Assembly: GCF_000381025.1 (NCBI RefSeq)
Contig: NZ_KB905820.1
Coordinates: forward strand, 124,001-188,000
DNA: 64,000 bases
Origin: Streptomyces sulphureus DSM 40104
Lineage (GTDB): Bacteria; Actinomycetota; Actinomycetes; Streptomycetales; Streptomycetaceae
Direction: 5' to 3'
The notes beneath the pieces are model-generated. The model had not been told where the DNA came from, ran no database searches, and was given only the letters and a program-made list of their open reading frames with translations. Below, piece by piece: positions 53,169 through 61,601 of this stretch (its first letter is position 1; every line of letters begins with the position of its first letter). Position numbers and translations under genes: made by a program.

Positions 53169-53834
53169 TTGGCCCTCTCACGCCCCAGACCCGCAGACGG
53201 CCGGACCCGGCTCCAGGGTGAGCCGGTGGACGGCTATCCGCTCCTCCCGCCCGAGGCAGGGCGAGGTGCCCCGCGGCGGATCACCGAGGTCGGCGAGGAG
53301 GTGCTGCGGCGGCCGTGCCGCGAGGTCACCGAGTTCGGCACCCCCGAACTCGCCTCGCTCGTCGACGACATGTTCCTCATGCTCTACGTCGCCGACGGTG
53401 CCGGGCTCGCAGCCAACCAGGTCGGCCTCGACCTCGCGCTCTTCGTCTACGACTGCCTCGACGAGAAGGGCACACGCCACGTCGGCCACGTCGTCAACCC
53501 GGTGCTGGAGCCCGTCGCACAGAAGGACCGCCGCTTGCTGGAGGACGTCGAGGGCTGCCTCTCGGTACCGGGGGCAGGGGCCGAGCTCCCCCGTGCCGAC
53601 CGCGCCGTCGTCCACGGGTGCGACCGCGACGGCCGCCCGGTCACCGTCGAGGGCACCGGCTACTTCGCGCGGTGCCTCCAGCACGAGACCGACCACCTGC
53701 ACGGGCGGCTGTACCTCGACCGCCTCGCCGCCCGCGCGCGCAAGCAGGCCCTGCGCGAGATGGCGGAGCGCCGCGAGGAGGTCATGGCGCGTCGCGTCGC
53801 CAACGCGCGGGAGTTGGGGCACGCCGCACCCTGA
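53169..53834 (+). CDS. def: Peptide deformylase
   Basis: 221 residues. The three metal-site motifs are intact: GAGLAANQVG (~80), EGCLSVPG (Cys ligand ~136) and QHETDHLHG (HExxH-type, ~176). It removes the N-formyl group from nascent proteins. The length and N-terminal extension suggest an accessory deformylase; no fmt or priA is nearby. TTG 53169, about 10 nt after AAGGAG, is the best start; GTG 53226 is possible. Divergent from, and probably repressed by, the ArsR-type regulator through the tandem operator. Confidence 0.93.
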   Translation: MALSRPRPADGRTRLQGEPVDGYPLLPPEAGRGAPRRITEVGEEVLRRPCREVTEFGTPELASLVDDMFLMLYVADGAGLAANQVGLDLALFVYDCLDEKGTRHVGHVVNPVLEPVAQKDRRLLEDVEGCLSVPGAGAELPRADRAVVHGCDRDGRPVTVEGTGYFARCLQHETDHLHGRLYLDRLAARARKQALREMAERREEVMARRVANARELGHAAP

Positions 53835-53872
53835 CCGCGTGGGCGCGCGGAGGCCTGGTCCTGCCTCTAATG

Positions 53873-53898
53873 GGTAAAGTCTTAGTACGCCGGTTACC
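53873..53898. promoter_or_regulatory. Inverted repeat before the CGNR gene
   Basis: GGTAA (53873-53877) and TTACC (53894-53898) flank an A/T-rich core containing TTAGTAC, 19 bp before the start. Possible operator or promoter. Confidence 0.3.
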
Positions 53899-53916
53899 AT
53901 CCCTGGGGAGCAAGGT

Positions 53917-54504
53917 GTGAAGACGCCCATGTCCGACTACGCGCTTGGCGCCGGACTCGCCACCGACCTGATCAACACCGCTCCGACGGCAAGAAGTTCG
54001 GGCGAGGCGCTCACCAGCCCGACGGCCCTCGGGCGCTTCCTCGTCGAGCACGGCGTCGAGCCGCACGCGATGCTCGCCGCACCCCGTCTCACCACGGACG
54101 ACCTCGACGAGGTGCGCTCGCTCCGCAAGGAGCTGCGCTCCCTCGTCCTCGCCGGCGACGAGATCTCCGTCGTCACCGGCGCTACGGAGCTGCTCACCCG
54201 CGCCGGCGCCGTCCCCACCCTCCTCCGCGACAGCGCCGGACGGTGGCAGTGGCACCTGTGCACAGCGCGGGGCGCCCCGCTCGCCGACGAGTTGGGCGCG
54301 CTGGCCGCTGCCGGATTCCTCGGCGTGCTCCGCGCCCTCGGCCACGCACGGTTCCGGAGCTGCGCCTCGCCCGTGTGCGACGGCGTCTTCGTGGACACGA
54401 GCAAGGCCGGCCGCCGCAGATACTGCATGCCTGCGCTCTGCGGCAACCGCCTCAACGTCGCCAACCACCGCGCGCGGAAAGCCACAGGTGAGGAGCCCGC
54501 CTGA
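53917..54504 (+). CDS. CGNR zinc-finger protein (ABATE-like)
   Basis: 195 residues. N-terminal stress-response-type domain (DYALGAGLATDLINT, TSPTALGRFLVEHG, LTTDDLDEVRSLRKELRSLV) and a C-terminal CGNR zinc finger, CASPVCDGVFVDTS...RRYCMPALCGNRLNVANHR, with four Cys. Members are thought to be transcription regulators. GTG 53917 after GGGAG is used; ATG 53929 is an alternative. Confidence 0.88.
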   Translation: MKTPMSDYALGAGLATDLINTAPTARSSGEALTSPTALGRFLVEHGVEPHAMLAAPRLTTDDLDEVRSLRKELRSLVLAGDEISVVTGATELLTRAGAVPTLLRDSAGRWQWHLCTARGAPLADELGALAAAGFLGVLRALGHARFRSCASPVCDGVFVDTSKAGRRRYCMPALCGNRLNVANHRARKATGEEPA

Positions 54505-54522
54505 CGGGGACCGGCCCCGGGG

Positions 54523-54768
54523 TCACACGCTGAGCGTCCCGAAGGCGAACCCGACGACCAACCCGAGGACGAGCCCCGCGATCGACACCCCGATCGCCGT
54601 GCCGGCGAGCCGCTCCCCCTTCGAGTTGGCGACGATGCCGCAGACGAGCCCTGCGATACCGAAGAGCGGCGGACAGAACAGGAACGCCACGCACCCCAGC
54701 ACGATGCCGACGATGCTGAGCGTGTTGGAGTCACCCTTGGGCGGATACGGCTGCTGCGGATACGACAC
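54523..54768 (-). CDS. Small two-helix membrane protein (DUF4190-like)
   Basis: 81 residues. Pro/Gln/Tyr-rich N-terminus (SYPQQPYPPKGDSN) and two membrane helices (LSIVGIVLGCVAFLFCPPLFGIAGLVCGIVA and GTAIGVSIAGLVLGLVVGFAFG), the layout of DUF4190. GAGGGGG precedes GTG 54768. Convergent with the CGNR gene, 18 bp apart. Function unknown. Confidence 0.85.
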   Translation of the reverse strand: MSYPQQPYPPKGDSNTLSIVGIVLGCVAFLFCPPLFGIAGLVCGIVANSKGERLAGTAIGVSIAGLVLGLVVGFAFGTLSV

Positions 54769-54872
54769 GACGCCCCCTCACGTATGTGGTCGTCACACGA
54801 TAGGGCAAGCCTGTTCGAGCATTCCTGCGCGGGTCTCACCCGAAGTTGCTTGGCCTTCTTGCGAGTTGACGG

Positions 54873-55439
54873 CTACGCGCACGCCGAGCGGTCGGGCAGC
54901 CCCGTGGCCTCCCGCAGGCGCCTGAACTCCTGCGCCAGCGCCTCGGGCGGATAGTGCGCGTTGAGCCCGCTCGGGCTCGGCAGCACCCACACTCTGCTCC
55001 GCTCGATCGCCTCCCGCTGCGGGCCGACGTCGGCGCGCAACACCCCGAACGCCGCCCGGAACCCCGTCACCCCGAGGAAGGCGACCCAGTCGGGACGTCG
55101 CATCCGCACCGTGCGCCGCAGCCGCCTTCCCCCCTCGACGAACTCCCGATCCGTCAGCTCCGAGGCCCGGGCCGTGGGCCTGGCCACCAGGCTCGCGATG
55201 CCGAGCCCGTAGCCGAGCAACTCGCGCTCCTCGCCCGGCGCCAGGCGCCGCGGCGTGAACCCCGAACGGTGCAGGGCAGGCCACAGCCGCGACCCCGGGG
55301 TGGCGAAGTGGCGCCGGGAAGCCGCCGACGCGAGGCCCGGGTTGATCCCGACGAAGAGCACCGCGAGCCCGTCGGCGAGCAGGTCGGGCAGCCGTACGTC
55401 CCTCGCCGCCTCCAGCTCGTCCCGCGTGAACCGTCCCAT
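54873..55439 (-). CDS. mug: G/U mismatch-specific DNA glycosylase (Mug-like)
   Basis: 188 residues, uracil-DNA glycosylase superfamily. Motif 1 LFVGINPGLASA (Asn catalytic, ~38) and motif 2 PSPSGLNAHYPP (~155) are those of Mug/TDG enzymes, which excise uracil or thymine opposite guanine. ATG 55439, with GAGAGGTGG upstream, gives the usual length; a longer frame upstream lacks similarity. It is divergent from the phosphatase at 55543. Confidence 0.9.
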   Translation of the reverse strand: MGRFTRDELEAARDVRLPDLLADGLAVLFVGINPGLASAASRRHFATPGSRLWPALHRSGFTPRRLAPGEERELLGYGLGIASLVARPTARASELTDREFVEGGRRLRRTVRMRRPDWVAFLGVTGFRAAFGVLRADVGPQREAIERSRVWVLPSPSGLNAHYPPEALAQEFRRLREATGLPDRSACA

Positions 55440-55542
55440 CCGCCACCTCTCCGCGTCCGACCCCGTGCACCGTAGCGAGGCGCCGGGCTCCGGAACGTGC
55501 TCAGGCGGGCCGCGATGCGCCGGTCGGCCGTATGGTGGCCGC

Positions 55543-56271
55543 GTGCAGAGACACGTCACCTTCACGCACGTGCACAACTTCCGTGATCTGGGCGGCTATC
55601 GCTCCGCCGACGGACGCCGGGTACGGTGGGGCCGCCTCTTCCGCTCGGACTCCCTGGGCAAGCTCCGGGGCGCCGACTGGGACCTCTTCCTCTCCCTCGG
55701 CCCCCGCACAGTCGTGGACCTCCGCTACCCCTTTGAGATCACCCGCAGCGGGCGCGTCCCCGAACACCCGGGCCTCACCTACCACAATTTCAGCATCGAG
55801 CACCGCCCCTACGACCAGGCCGGCCTCGCCCCGGACGTCGACCCCGCGCGGTACCTCGCCGACAGGTACGCCGAGGTGGCCCACGACGGCACCGCCGAGC
55901 TCCGCGCGGCACTGGAAGTGATCGCCGCCGACACCGCGCCCCTCGTCTTCCACTGCCACTCGGGCAAGGACCGCACCGGCCTCCTCGCCATGCTCGTCCT
56001 CTCCCTCCTCGGCGTCGACGAGCGGGACATCGTCACCGACTTCGCGCTCACCGAGCACGCCACGGCCCGCCTGGTCGCCGAATGGCACGCGGAACACCCG
56101 GAGTTGACGCTGCGCTGGCCCGCCTACGGCCGCGCCCCCGCCGAGATCATGCAGCTCTTCCTCACCGACCTCAACCACCGCTACGGCTCCGTACGCGGCT
56201 ACGCCTCCCACCGACTCGACGTCGACGACGCGCTCGTGGCGGCCCTGCGCGAGCGGCTGCTGGAGGCTTGA
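55543..56271 (+). CDS. Tyrosine-protein phosphatase (PtpB/IphP-like)
   Basis: 242 residues. The P-loop HCHSGKDRTGLLA (catalytic Cys ~146, HCxxGKDRT) and the N-terminal VHNFRDLGGY and GRLFRSDSL motifs place it in the secreted-type PTP family with MptpB; such enzymes act on phosphotyrosine and phosphoinositides. There is no signal peptide. GTG 55543 is the start because it directly precedes the conserved N-terminus. Confidence 0.93.
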   Translation: MQRHVTFTHVHNFRDLGGYRSADGRRVRWGRLFRSDSLGKLRGADWDLFLSLGPRTVVDLRYPFEITRSGRVPEHPGLTYHNFSIEHRPYDQAGLAPDVDPARYLADRYAEVAHDGTAELRAALEVIAADTAPLVFHCHSGKDRTGLLAMLVLSLLGVDERDIVTDFALTEHATARLVAEWHAEHPELTLRWPAYGRAPAEIMQLFLTDLNHRYGSVRGYASHRLDVDDALVAALRERLLEA

Positions 56272-56348
56272 CCACCGGTCATGGAGCCGGACGCGCGCTA
56301 CGAGCGGAACCGGCGGCAGGGAACGGGACGTGTCCGTAGTGTCCCCGC

Positions 56349-56711
56349 ATGGCCAACGAGGACGAGCGGGCCGTTCAAGCGGCCACCGAGGCGGAGTTGC
56401 GGCTTCTCGATCCCGAGGTGCGAGCGCGGCCCGACCTCGTCACGGAGCTCCTGGACCCGGCGTTCGTAGAGATCGGGGCGTCGGGCCGCCGCTGGGACGC
56501 GACGACGATCCTCACCGTGACGAGCGGTACGACGGCCCCCGCCTCCTCGGTCAGGGTCAGCGAGATGTCGGGAGCCGTCCTCGCTCCGGACCTCGTTCAC
56601 CTGACGTACCTCGCCGACCTCGGGGGACGCCGGGCATGGCGGAGCTCCCTGTGGCGTCGGACGGATTCGGGCTGGCGCCTGTACTTCCACCAGGGCACAC
56701 CGGCGAGCTGA
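56349..56711 (+). CDS. DUF4440 / SnoaL-like protein
   Basis: 120 residues with a cystatin-like alpha+beta fold typical of NTF2/SnoaL: an opening helix (AVQAATEAELRLLDPEVRARPDLVTELLDPAFVEIGASG), then strands ending AWRSSLWRRTDSGWRLYFHQGTPAS. ATG 56349 has no clear ribosome binding site. Function unknown. Confidence 0.82.
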   Translation: MANEDERAVQAATEAELRLLDPEVRARPDLVTELLDPAFVEIGASGRRWDATTILTVTSGTTAPASSVRVSEMSGAVLAPDLVHLTYLADLGGRRAWRSSLWRRTDSGWRLYFHQGTPAS

Positions 56712-56778
56712 ACCAGGACGAGACGCCGACGGATGAACCCCGTGCGGGCGGCCGGACTCGGGAGGCAGTGCCGCCCTC

Positions 56779-57705
56779 TCAACGTGGACCCGCCAGCAGC
56801 CGGCTCGCGGCATCGTGGAAGGCGGTGACGAGCGGACTGTGGTCGTCGGCGCGGGACGCGACGACCACCTGGCAGGGTTCGATCCCGTCGACAGGGACGG
56901 TGGCGAGGTCGTCGCGCAGCGCCCAGCGCCGGTCGTACGCGGGAACGATGGCGACGGCCCGCCCGTCGGCGACGACTTCCAGCTTGTCCTCGTAGGTGTC
57001 CACCAGCAGCGGGCCCACTGGAGCGGCGTTGCCGTCCGGCCGGGGTTCGAGCTGCCAGAACCCGCTCCAGACCGCGGCCATACCGGCACAGGCCACGAGA
57101 GGTTCGGCGGCGACGTCACGGTGGCTGACCGACTCCGTGCCGGCGAGGCGGTGGGACGCGGGTACGAGGAGCGCCCGGGGTTCGTCGTAGAGGACGGTCA
57201 TCCTCAGGTCCTCGGTCGGGATCGGCAGCGGCGTGCGGGCGACGAGCACGTCGACCCGGCGGTCGGGGAGGGCGCCGGTTCCGTCCCAGTCCAGGTGACG
57301 GGTGCGGACATGGGCGTCGGGACGGCGGCGGCGCAGTTCCCGCACCGCAGCCGTGACGACGAGGTCCTCGACGTAGCCGACGGTGAGCGTGCGGGGCGGC
57401 GCCGCAGCGCGTGCGGCGTGCACCGCTTGCCGGGAGGCGTGCAAGAGCGCCCGGGCCCGCGGTAGGAACGCCGCACCGGCCGCGCTGAGGCCGGTGCCCT
57501 GGGTGGTGCGCTCCAGCAGGCGCACGCCGAGAGCGTCCTCCAGCCGCTGGATCTGACGGCTCAGGGAGGGCTGGGCGATGTGCAGCGCCTCCGCCGCCCT
57601 GGCGAAGTGCAGGTGCTCGGCGACGACCAAGAAGTACCGCACCAGCCTCAAGTCGAGGTCCGGTTCCGGGCCGAGGGCCGGAGCGGGCGGGGCTTCGTCG
57701 GACAT
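56779..57705 (-). CDS. LysR-family transcriptional regulator
   Basis: 308 residues. HTH: RLVRYFLVVAEHLHFARAAEALHIAQPSLSRQIQRLEDALGVRLLER, then a LysR substrate-binding domain. It is divergent from an SDR gene 145 bp away, the classic LysR arrangement, so it probably regulates that gene. A near-perfect dyad with LysR-type spacing lies at 57721-57741. Confidence 0.93.
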   Translation of the reverse strand: MSDEAPPAPALGPEPDLDLRLVRYFLVVAEHLHFARAAEALHIAQPSLSRQIQRLEDALGVRLLERTTQGTGLSAAGAAFLPRARALLHASRQAVHAARAAAPPRTLTVGYVEDLVVTAAVRELRRRRPDAHVRTRHLDWDGTGALPDRRVDVLVARTPLPIPTEDLRMTVLYDEPRALLVPASHRLAGTESVSHRDVAAEPLVACAGMAAVWSGFWQLEPRPDGNAAPVGPLLVDTYEDKLEVVADGRAVAIVPAYDRRWALRDDLATVPVDGIEPCQVVVASRADDHSPLVTAFHDAASRLLAGPR

Positions 57706-57720
57706 GCAGACACCTTACGC

Positions 57721-57741
57721 GTGATGCCGAACCTGCATGAC
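57721..57741. promoter_or_regulatory. Candidate LysR binding dyad
   Basis: GTGATGC (57721-57727), 7 bp, GCATGAC (57735-57741): an inverted repeat with one mismatch, 16 bp from the LysR start, in the divergent promoter. Confidence 0.4.
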
Positions 57742-57849
57742 GGTGTACGAAACAGGACTTGGACGCCTTCGTTCGCACGGAGGTTGACTCGACGTCGTCC
57801 CACCGGGCCGATCCGGCGGGTGCGATCTCCGAGGCGAAAGGTGTCCGCC

Positions 57850-58593
57850 ATGGGCAGGTACGAGGGCAGGAACGTCGTGATCACGGGAGGCAGCAGCGGG
57901 TTCGGACTGGCCACCGCCCGGCTCCTCGTCGACGAGGGGGCACGGGTACTGATCACCGGGCGCCGCCGGGACGCGCTCGACGCCGCCCGCAGCCGGCTGG
58001 GCGACAACGCGACAGCGGTACGCAGCGACGCGTCATCGCTCTCCGACATCCGCGCGTTGGCCGACCGCGTGCAGGCCGAGTTCGGAACGATCGACGCCCT
58101 GTTCGCCAACGCGGGGGTCAACGGCTTCGCCCCGTTCGAGGAGACGAGCGAAAAGCTCTTCGACGAGCTGCTGACGAGCAACGCCAAGGGCCCTTACTTC
58201 ACGGTTCAGAAGCTCGCCCCACTGCTCGCCGAGGGGAGCGGCGTCGTGCTCACCACCTCGGTCGCGAACGTGCTGGGCCTTCCCGCGCTCAGCGCATACG
58301 CGGCGAGCAAGGCGGCTCTGCGCTCGATGACCCGCAGCTTCGCCCGCGAACTGCTCCCGCGGAAGGTCCGCGTCAACGCGGTCAGCCCCGGCCCGATCGA
58401 CTCCGGAATTCTGGAGAAGTCGATGCCCCTGGAGACGGCGGAGCAGACCAAGGAGCAGATGGCCGCCGACAACCCCATGGTGCGCATGGGCACCCCCGCC
58501 GAGGTCGCGAAGGCAGTCGCCTTTCTCGCCTTCGACGCCACCTACACGACCGGCGCCGAACTCGCTGTGGACGGTGGCGGTTCCCAACTCTGA
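57850..58593 (+). CDS. Short-chain dehydrogenase/reductase
   Basis: 247 residues. VVITGGSSGFGLATARLL (TGxxxGxG), ITGRR (Arg after strand 2, favouring NADP(H)), ANAGVNG, Ser in TTSVANVLG and SAYAASKAAL (YxxxK). C-terminus ELAVDGGGSQL. GAAAGGTG precedes ATG 57850. Divergent from a LysR regulator. Substrate unknown. Confidence 0.93.
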   Translation: MGRYEGRNVVITGGSSGFGLATARLLVDEGARVLITGRRRDALDAARSRLGDNATAVRSDASSLSDIRALADRVQAEFGTIDALFANAGVNGFAPFEETSEKLFDELLTSNAKGPYFTVQKLAPLLAEGSGVVLTTSVANVLGLPALSAYAASKAALRSMTRSFARELLPRKVRVNAVSPGPIDSGILEKSMPLETAEQTKEQMAADNPMVRMGTPAEVAKAVAFLAFDATYTTGAELAVDGGGSQL

Positions 58594-58631
58594 CCGGCAC
58601 ATGCTCACCACCGCGGGGGCGGCCGCCTCGG

Positions 58632-58663
58632 CGCCGCCTCCGCGACTCCCCGCGGAGGCGGCG
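58632..58663 (+). terminator. 13-bp bidirectional terminator
   Basis: CGCCGCCTCCGCG (58632-58644), 6-nt loop, CGCGGAGGCGGCG (58651-58663), between the convergent SDR and AraC genes. Confidence 0.78.
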
Positions 58664-58682
58664 TCGGTAACGGTGCGCTGTC

Positions 58683-59537
58683 TCAGAAGGGCGCTCCGGT
58701 CGGCCATGCGCGGTCGTCCACCGTCAAGAACGGCTCACCCGACACGGTCGCCGGGGTTCCACCGGTGAACGCCCTGACCTCCCGGTGCAGATGGGACTGA
58801 TCGCAGTAGCCGCCGTCCGCCGCGACTCGGGCCGCGTCCTCGCCCGCGACCAGACGGTGCGCGGCGCGGTCGAACCGGACCAGTCTCATCGCGCTTTTCG
58901 GCGGAAGACCGAGCTGCGAGCGGAAACGGGCCCACAACCTCCCGCGGCTCCACCCGAGTTCGGCCGCCAGGTCGTCGACCCGGACGAGTCCCCCGCTGAC
59001 GACGATCCGGTTCCAGGCCCAGGCGAGCGCCGGGTCCACCGGCGACCGCGCCTCGCGCCGGCGGGCGAGCAACGTCTCCGTGAACGCGAAGCGGCCCGCC
59101 CACGAGGGGATCTCGGCCAGTTGCTCACGTATCCGTGCAGCCTCCCCGCCCCACAGGTCGTCGAGGGACACCAGGGAACCGGCCAGGTCGGCCGGACAGG
59201 TACCCATGACCGCGCCCGCGACCACCGGAGACAGGCGCACCTGCACGCACTCGACGTCCACGCCCCACGCCCGGACCCCGCCTCCCGAGCCGGCCCCGGG
59301 CCCGCCGACGACACTGCCCCTGTACCACCGCTCGGCGCCGTCCTCCACGGTGGACCCGCCCGCCCCGAACTCCAGGATCAGCATCACCGCCGCGTGCGGA
59401 ACCACCCGCAGGCCGCCGGCGGACATGCCGGGGACCCGGAACCCGGTCATGTCGACGCCTGGCACTCGGCTGGGCCGCTGCGGACGGACGACGTCCCACG
59501 CAGCGGGATCGTCACACGCACTCGTGAGAGTCCCCAT
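58683..59537 (-). CDS. AraC-family transcriptional regulator
   Basis: 284 residues. N-terminal sensory part (residues ~1-150) and a C-terminal AraC domain: WNRIVVSGGLVRVDDLAAELGWSRGRLWARFRSQLGLPPKSAMRLVRFDRAAHRLVAGEDAARVAADGGYCDQSHLHREVRAFTGGTPA, with both HTH units. ATG 59537 is used, next to GTG 59540. Divergent from an alpha/beta hydrolase gene, its probable target. Confidence 0.92.
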   Translation of the reverse strand: MGTLTSACDDPAAWDVVRPQRPSRVPGVDMTGFRVPGMSAGGLRVVPHAAVMLILEFGAGGSTVEDGAERWYRGSVVGGPGAGSGGGVRAWGVDVECVQVRLSPVVAGAVMGTCPADLAGSLVSLDDLWGGEAARIREQLAEIPSWAGRFAFTETLLARRREARSPVDPALAWAWNRIVVSGGLVRVDDLAAELGWSRGRLWARFRSQLGLPPKSAMRLVRFDRAAHRLVAGEDAARVAADGGYCDQSHLHREVRAFTGGTPATVSGEPFLTVDDRAWPTGAPF

Positions 59538-59612
59538 CACGCAAGGCTAAGCGGCCCGAAGCGGGAACATTCGTCCAAGCCACCCGTGCCCACCGACGGT
59601 GACATAGGAGCC

Positions 59613-60452
59613 ATGACTCCTTCCGACAAGCACCCGTACGACAGTGTCGCCGCCACCGGGGACGCGCTCCTCCGCCTGGACGACGGCGACCTCCACGTAC
59701 GCCAGGACGGCCCTCGTGACGCCCCCGTGCTCCTGCTCGTCCACGGCTCCGCCACCTCGAACCGCTCGTGGGACGCGCTGGTTCCGCTACTGACCGCGCG
59801 CCATCGCGTCGTCCGCATCGACCTGCCGGGGCACGGTCGCTCGGCGGAACCGACCGACGCCGATTACGCGATCCCCGCGCAGGGACGCAGGATCGGCACG
59901 GCACTGGACCGGATCGGCATCGAACGCGCCCTGGCCGTCGGCCACTCCAGCGGCGGCTACGCCGCCACCGCTCTCGCCGAGCAGCGCCCCGACCTGGTGA
60001 CGGCGCTCGCCCTCATCAACACGGGCCCCGGCATGGACGCCTTGCATGCACAGGGGGACCTCGCGATCGACCCCACGCAGTGGCCACCGGCCGACGAGCA
60101 GATCCGCCGGTTCGCGAGCACCGGGTTCCGCACGGGCTACCAGGTGCCCCAGGAACTCGTCGACGACCTGCGCGGCATGACCTACCGCGCGGTCACCGCA
60201 GCGATGCAGGCGTCCACCGCCTACCTGCGCCAGCGAGCGCTCCCGGAGCGGCTGACCGTCCTCGGCAAGCCGCTGCTGGTCGTCTTCGGCGAAGAGGATC
60301 GGCGATGGCGCCCCTCTTCCGCGGCCGACTACCGTGCCGTGCGGGGCGCGACGGTCGAGTGGCTGCCCGGTGCCGGACACACGCCCATCCTGGAGGCGCC
60401 ATCGCAGACGGCCGCACTCCTCCTGCCCTTCGCGGAGATCCACACCGCTTGA
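59613..60452 (+). CDS. Alpha/beta-fold hydrolase
   Basis: 279 residues. LLVHGSATSNRSW (oxyanion His-Gly), nucleophile elbow GHSSGGYAA (Ser ~116), acid region FGEEDRRW (~230) and GAGHTP (catalytic His ~258). GGAG precedes ATG 59613. Substrate unknown; probably an esterase or lactonase-like enzyme under AraC control. Confidence 0.9.
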   Translation: MTPSDKHPYDSVAATGDALLRLDDGDLHVRQDGPRDAPVLLLVHGSATSNRSWDALVPLLTARHRVVRIDLPGHGRSAEPTDADYAIPAQGRRIGTALDRIGIERALAVGHSSGGYAATALAEQRPDLVTALALINTGPGMDALHAQGDLAIDPTQWPPADEQIRRFASTGFRTGYQVPQELVDDLRGMTYRAVTAAMQASTAYLRQRALPERLTVLGKPLLVVFGEEDRRWRPSSAADYRAVRGATVEWLPGAGHTPILEAPSQTAALLLPFAEIHTA

Positions 60453-60852
60453 GCCACGAGAGCCACTCACCGGTCGGCCTCGCAGGCGTGCGGTGGGTTG
60501 CCGACCGACCGGATCGCCCGGTCGTTGGAGACCGTCCGCGACCAGCTCCTCAACGACCCGGTTTCCGCCGTCGGTTCGGGCGCCGAGATGCAGGAGCACG
60601 GCCGCGCTCTCCGCCGGCGGCCGCCGTCCTCCCTGACGCCGTGGAAAGCCCCGAACCCGCCCTCGCCGCCTCGGATCTGCACGTGGTGATGTGCCGTGCG
60701 CTGTGCACCTTTACCTGTACGCCGTGCTGAGCTGCGCTGTTGGTGGGGAGTCGAACCCCGGCGTTGCTCTTCACGCGCCAGGAGTGGGCCGGAAAACCGC
60801 CGGCCCTCGGTGTGTGCACGCCTCCGAAGCTGCTACCTGCTCCACAGCGTCG
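60453..60852. other. 400-bp gap with a tRNA T-arm-like sequence
   Basis: No gene recognised. GGGGAGTCGAACCCC at 60745-60759 reads on the minus strand as GGGG-TTCGACT-CCCC, like a tRNA T-arm, but no acceptor or anticodon arm could be matched around it. It may be a tRNA relic or an attachment-site remnant. Confidence 0.35.
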
Positions 60853-60884
60853 CGATCTGCTGGACTGCTCAGTCCAGCAGATCG
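60853..60884 (-). terminator. 15-bp perfect inverted repeat at the DIP1984 stop
   Basis: CGATCTGCTGGACTG (60853-60867) and CAGTCCAGCAGATCG (60870-60884) are complementary, separated by 2 nt. The stop codon (60869-60871) is at the centre, so one arm is coding. Likely terminator. Confidence 0.65.
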
Positions 60885-61339
60885 ACCTCCCAGTTCGCAC
60901 GCTGGATGCGCACGTCGACCTCGCGGATCTCCCGAGCGAGCGCGTCCGCCTGACCGCGGAGCTCCGCCACCGGAAGCGCGGAAAGCATCATCAACTCGGA
61001 CCGGAGCTGCCGGCCGTGCCCCCGCTCGCCCTTGCCCGCCGCCGCGTCGGCCGCTGCCGTGACCACCGAGTGACGCAGCCGCAGCACGTCCCGGCGGGCG
61101 AGGGCATCGGTGAGCGTGCCGTCCGGCTCCAACTCGACGGTGGCGTTGGTCCGGTTGATCCGCCGGATCAGCGCCTCCAGGGTGTTCAGTACCTCACCGG
61201 CCTCGGCCAACAGCTCAGCGGCGTCCTCGGCGGGCGTCTCCCCTTCCTGGTACCGCGCACTGCTGACGACGCGCGCTCGTAGCTGTTCCACACGACGCGT
61301 CGCTGCCGCACGTTCCGCCAGTGCCTCGGCAAGCTTCAC
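60869..61339 (-). CDS. DIP1984-family protein
   Basis: 156 residues, almost wholly helical: VKLAEALAERAAATRRVEQLRARVVSSARYQEGETPAEDAAELL, IRRINRTNATVEL, LTDALARRDVLRLRHSVVTAAADAA and ADALAREIREVDVRIQRANWEVDLLD. The INxTN stretch and length match the DIP1984 (septicolysin-like) family, whose role is unknown. GTG 61339 follows GGGGGAGG. A longer upstream frame is not homologous. Confidence 0.85.
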   Translation of the reverse strand: MKLAEALAERAAATRRVEQLRARVVSSARYQEGETPAEDAAELLAEAGEVLNTLEALIRRINRTNATVELEPDGTLTDALARRDVLRLRHSVVTAAADAAAGKGERGHGRQLRSELMMLSALPVAELRGQADALAREIREVDVRIQRANWEVDLLD

Positions 61340-61601
61340 TGCCTCCCCCTCCAAGAGCTCGCACGAGTATACGAGCGCATACCGGCTCGGCACCCCGCTT
61401 TGTGCTCCACCGGAGCTTGGACCAGCCGTCTTTGAAGCGGCATTCGACGCCAGGTACCGACGCTTGATGTCCGGCTCTGCCGGTTGGCTGTCTCTCCAGC
61501 CCCTGGCAGCAGCGTCCGAGGGGAGACGGAATTCCACGCGAGGAGTTTCGGCAGTGCGCCGTGGGTCGTCGACGGCCCGGCCGACGTGGCCGGCGACCCG
61601 C

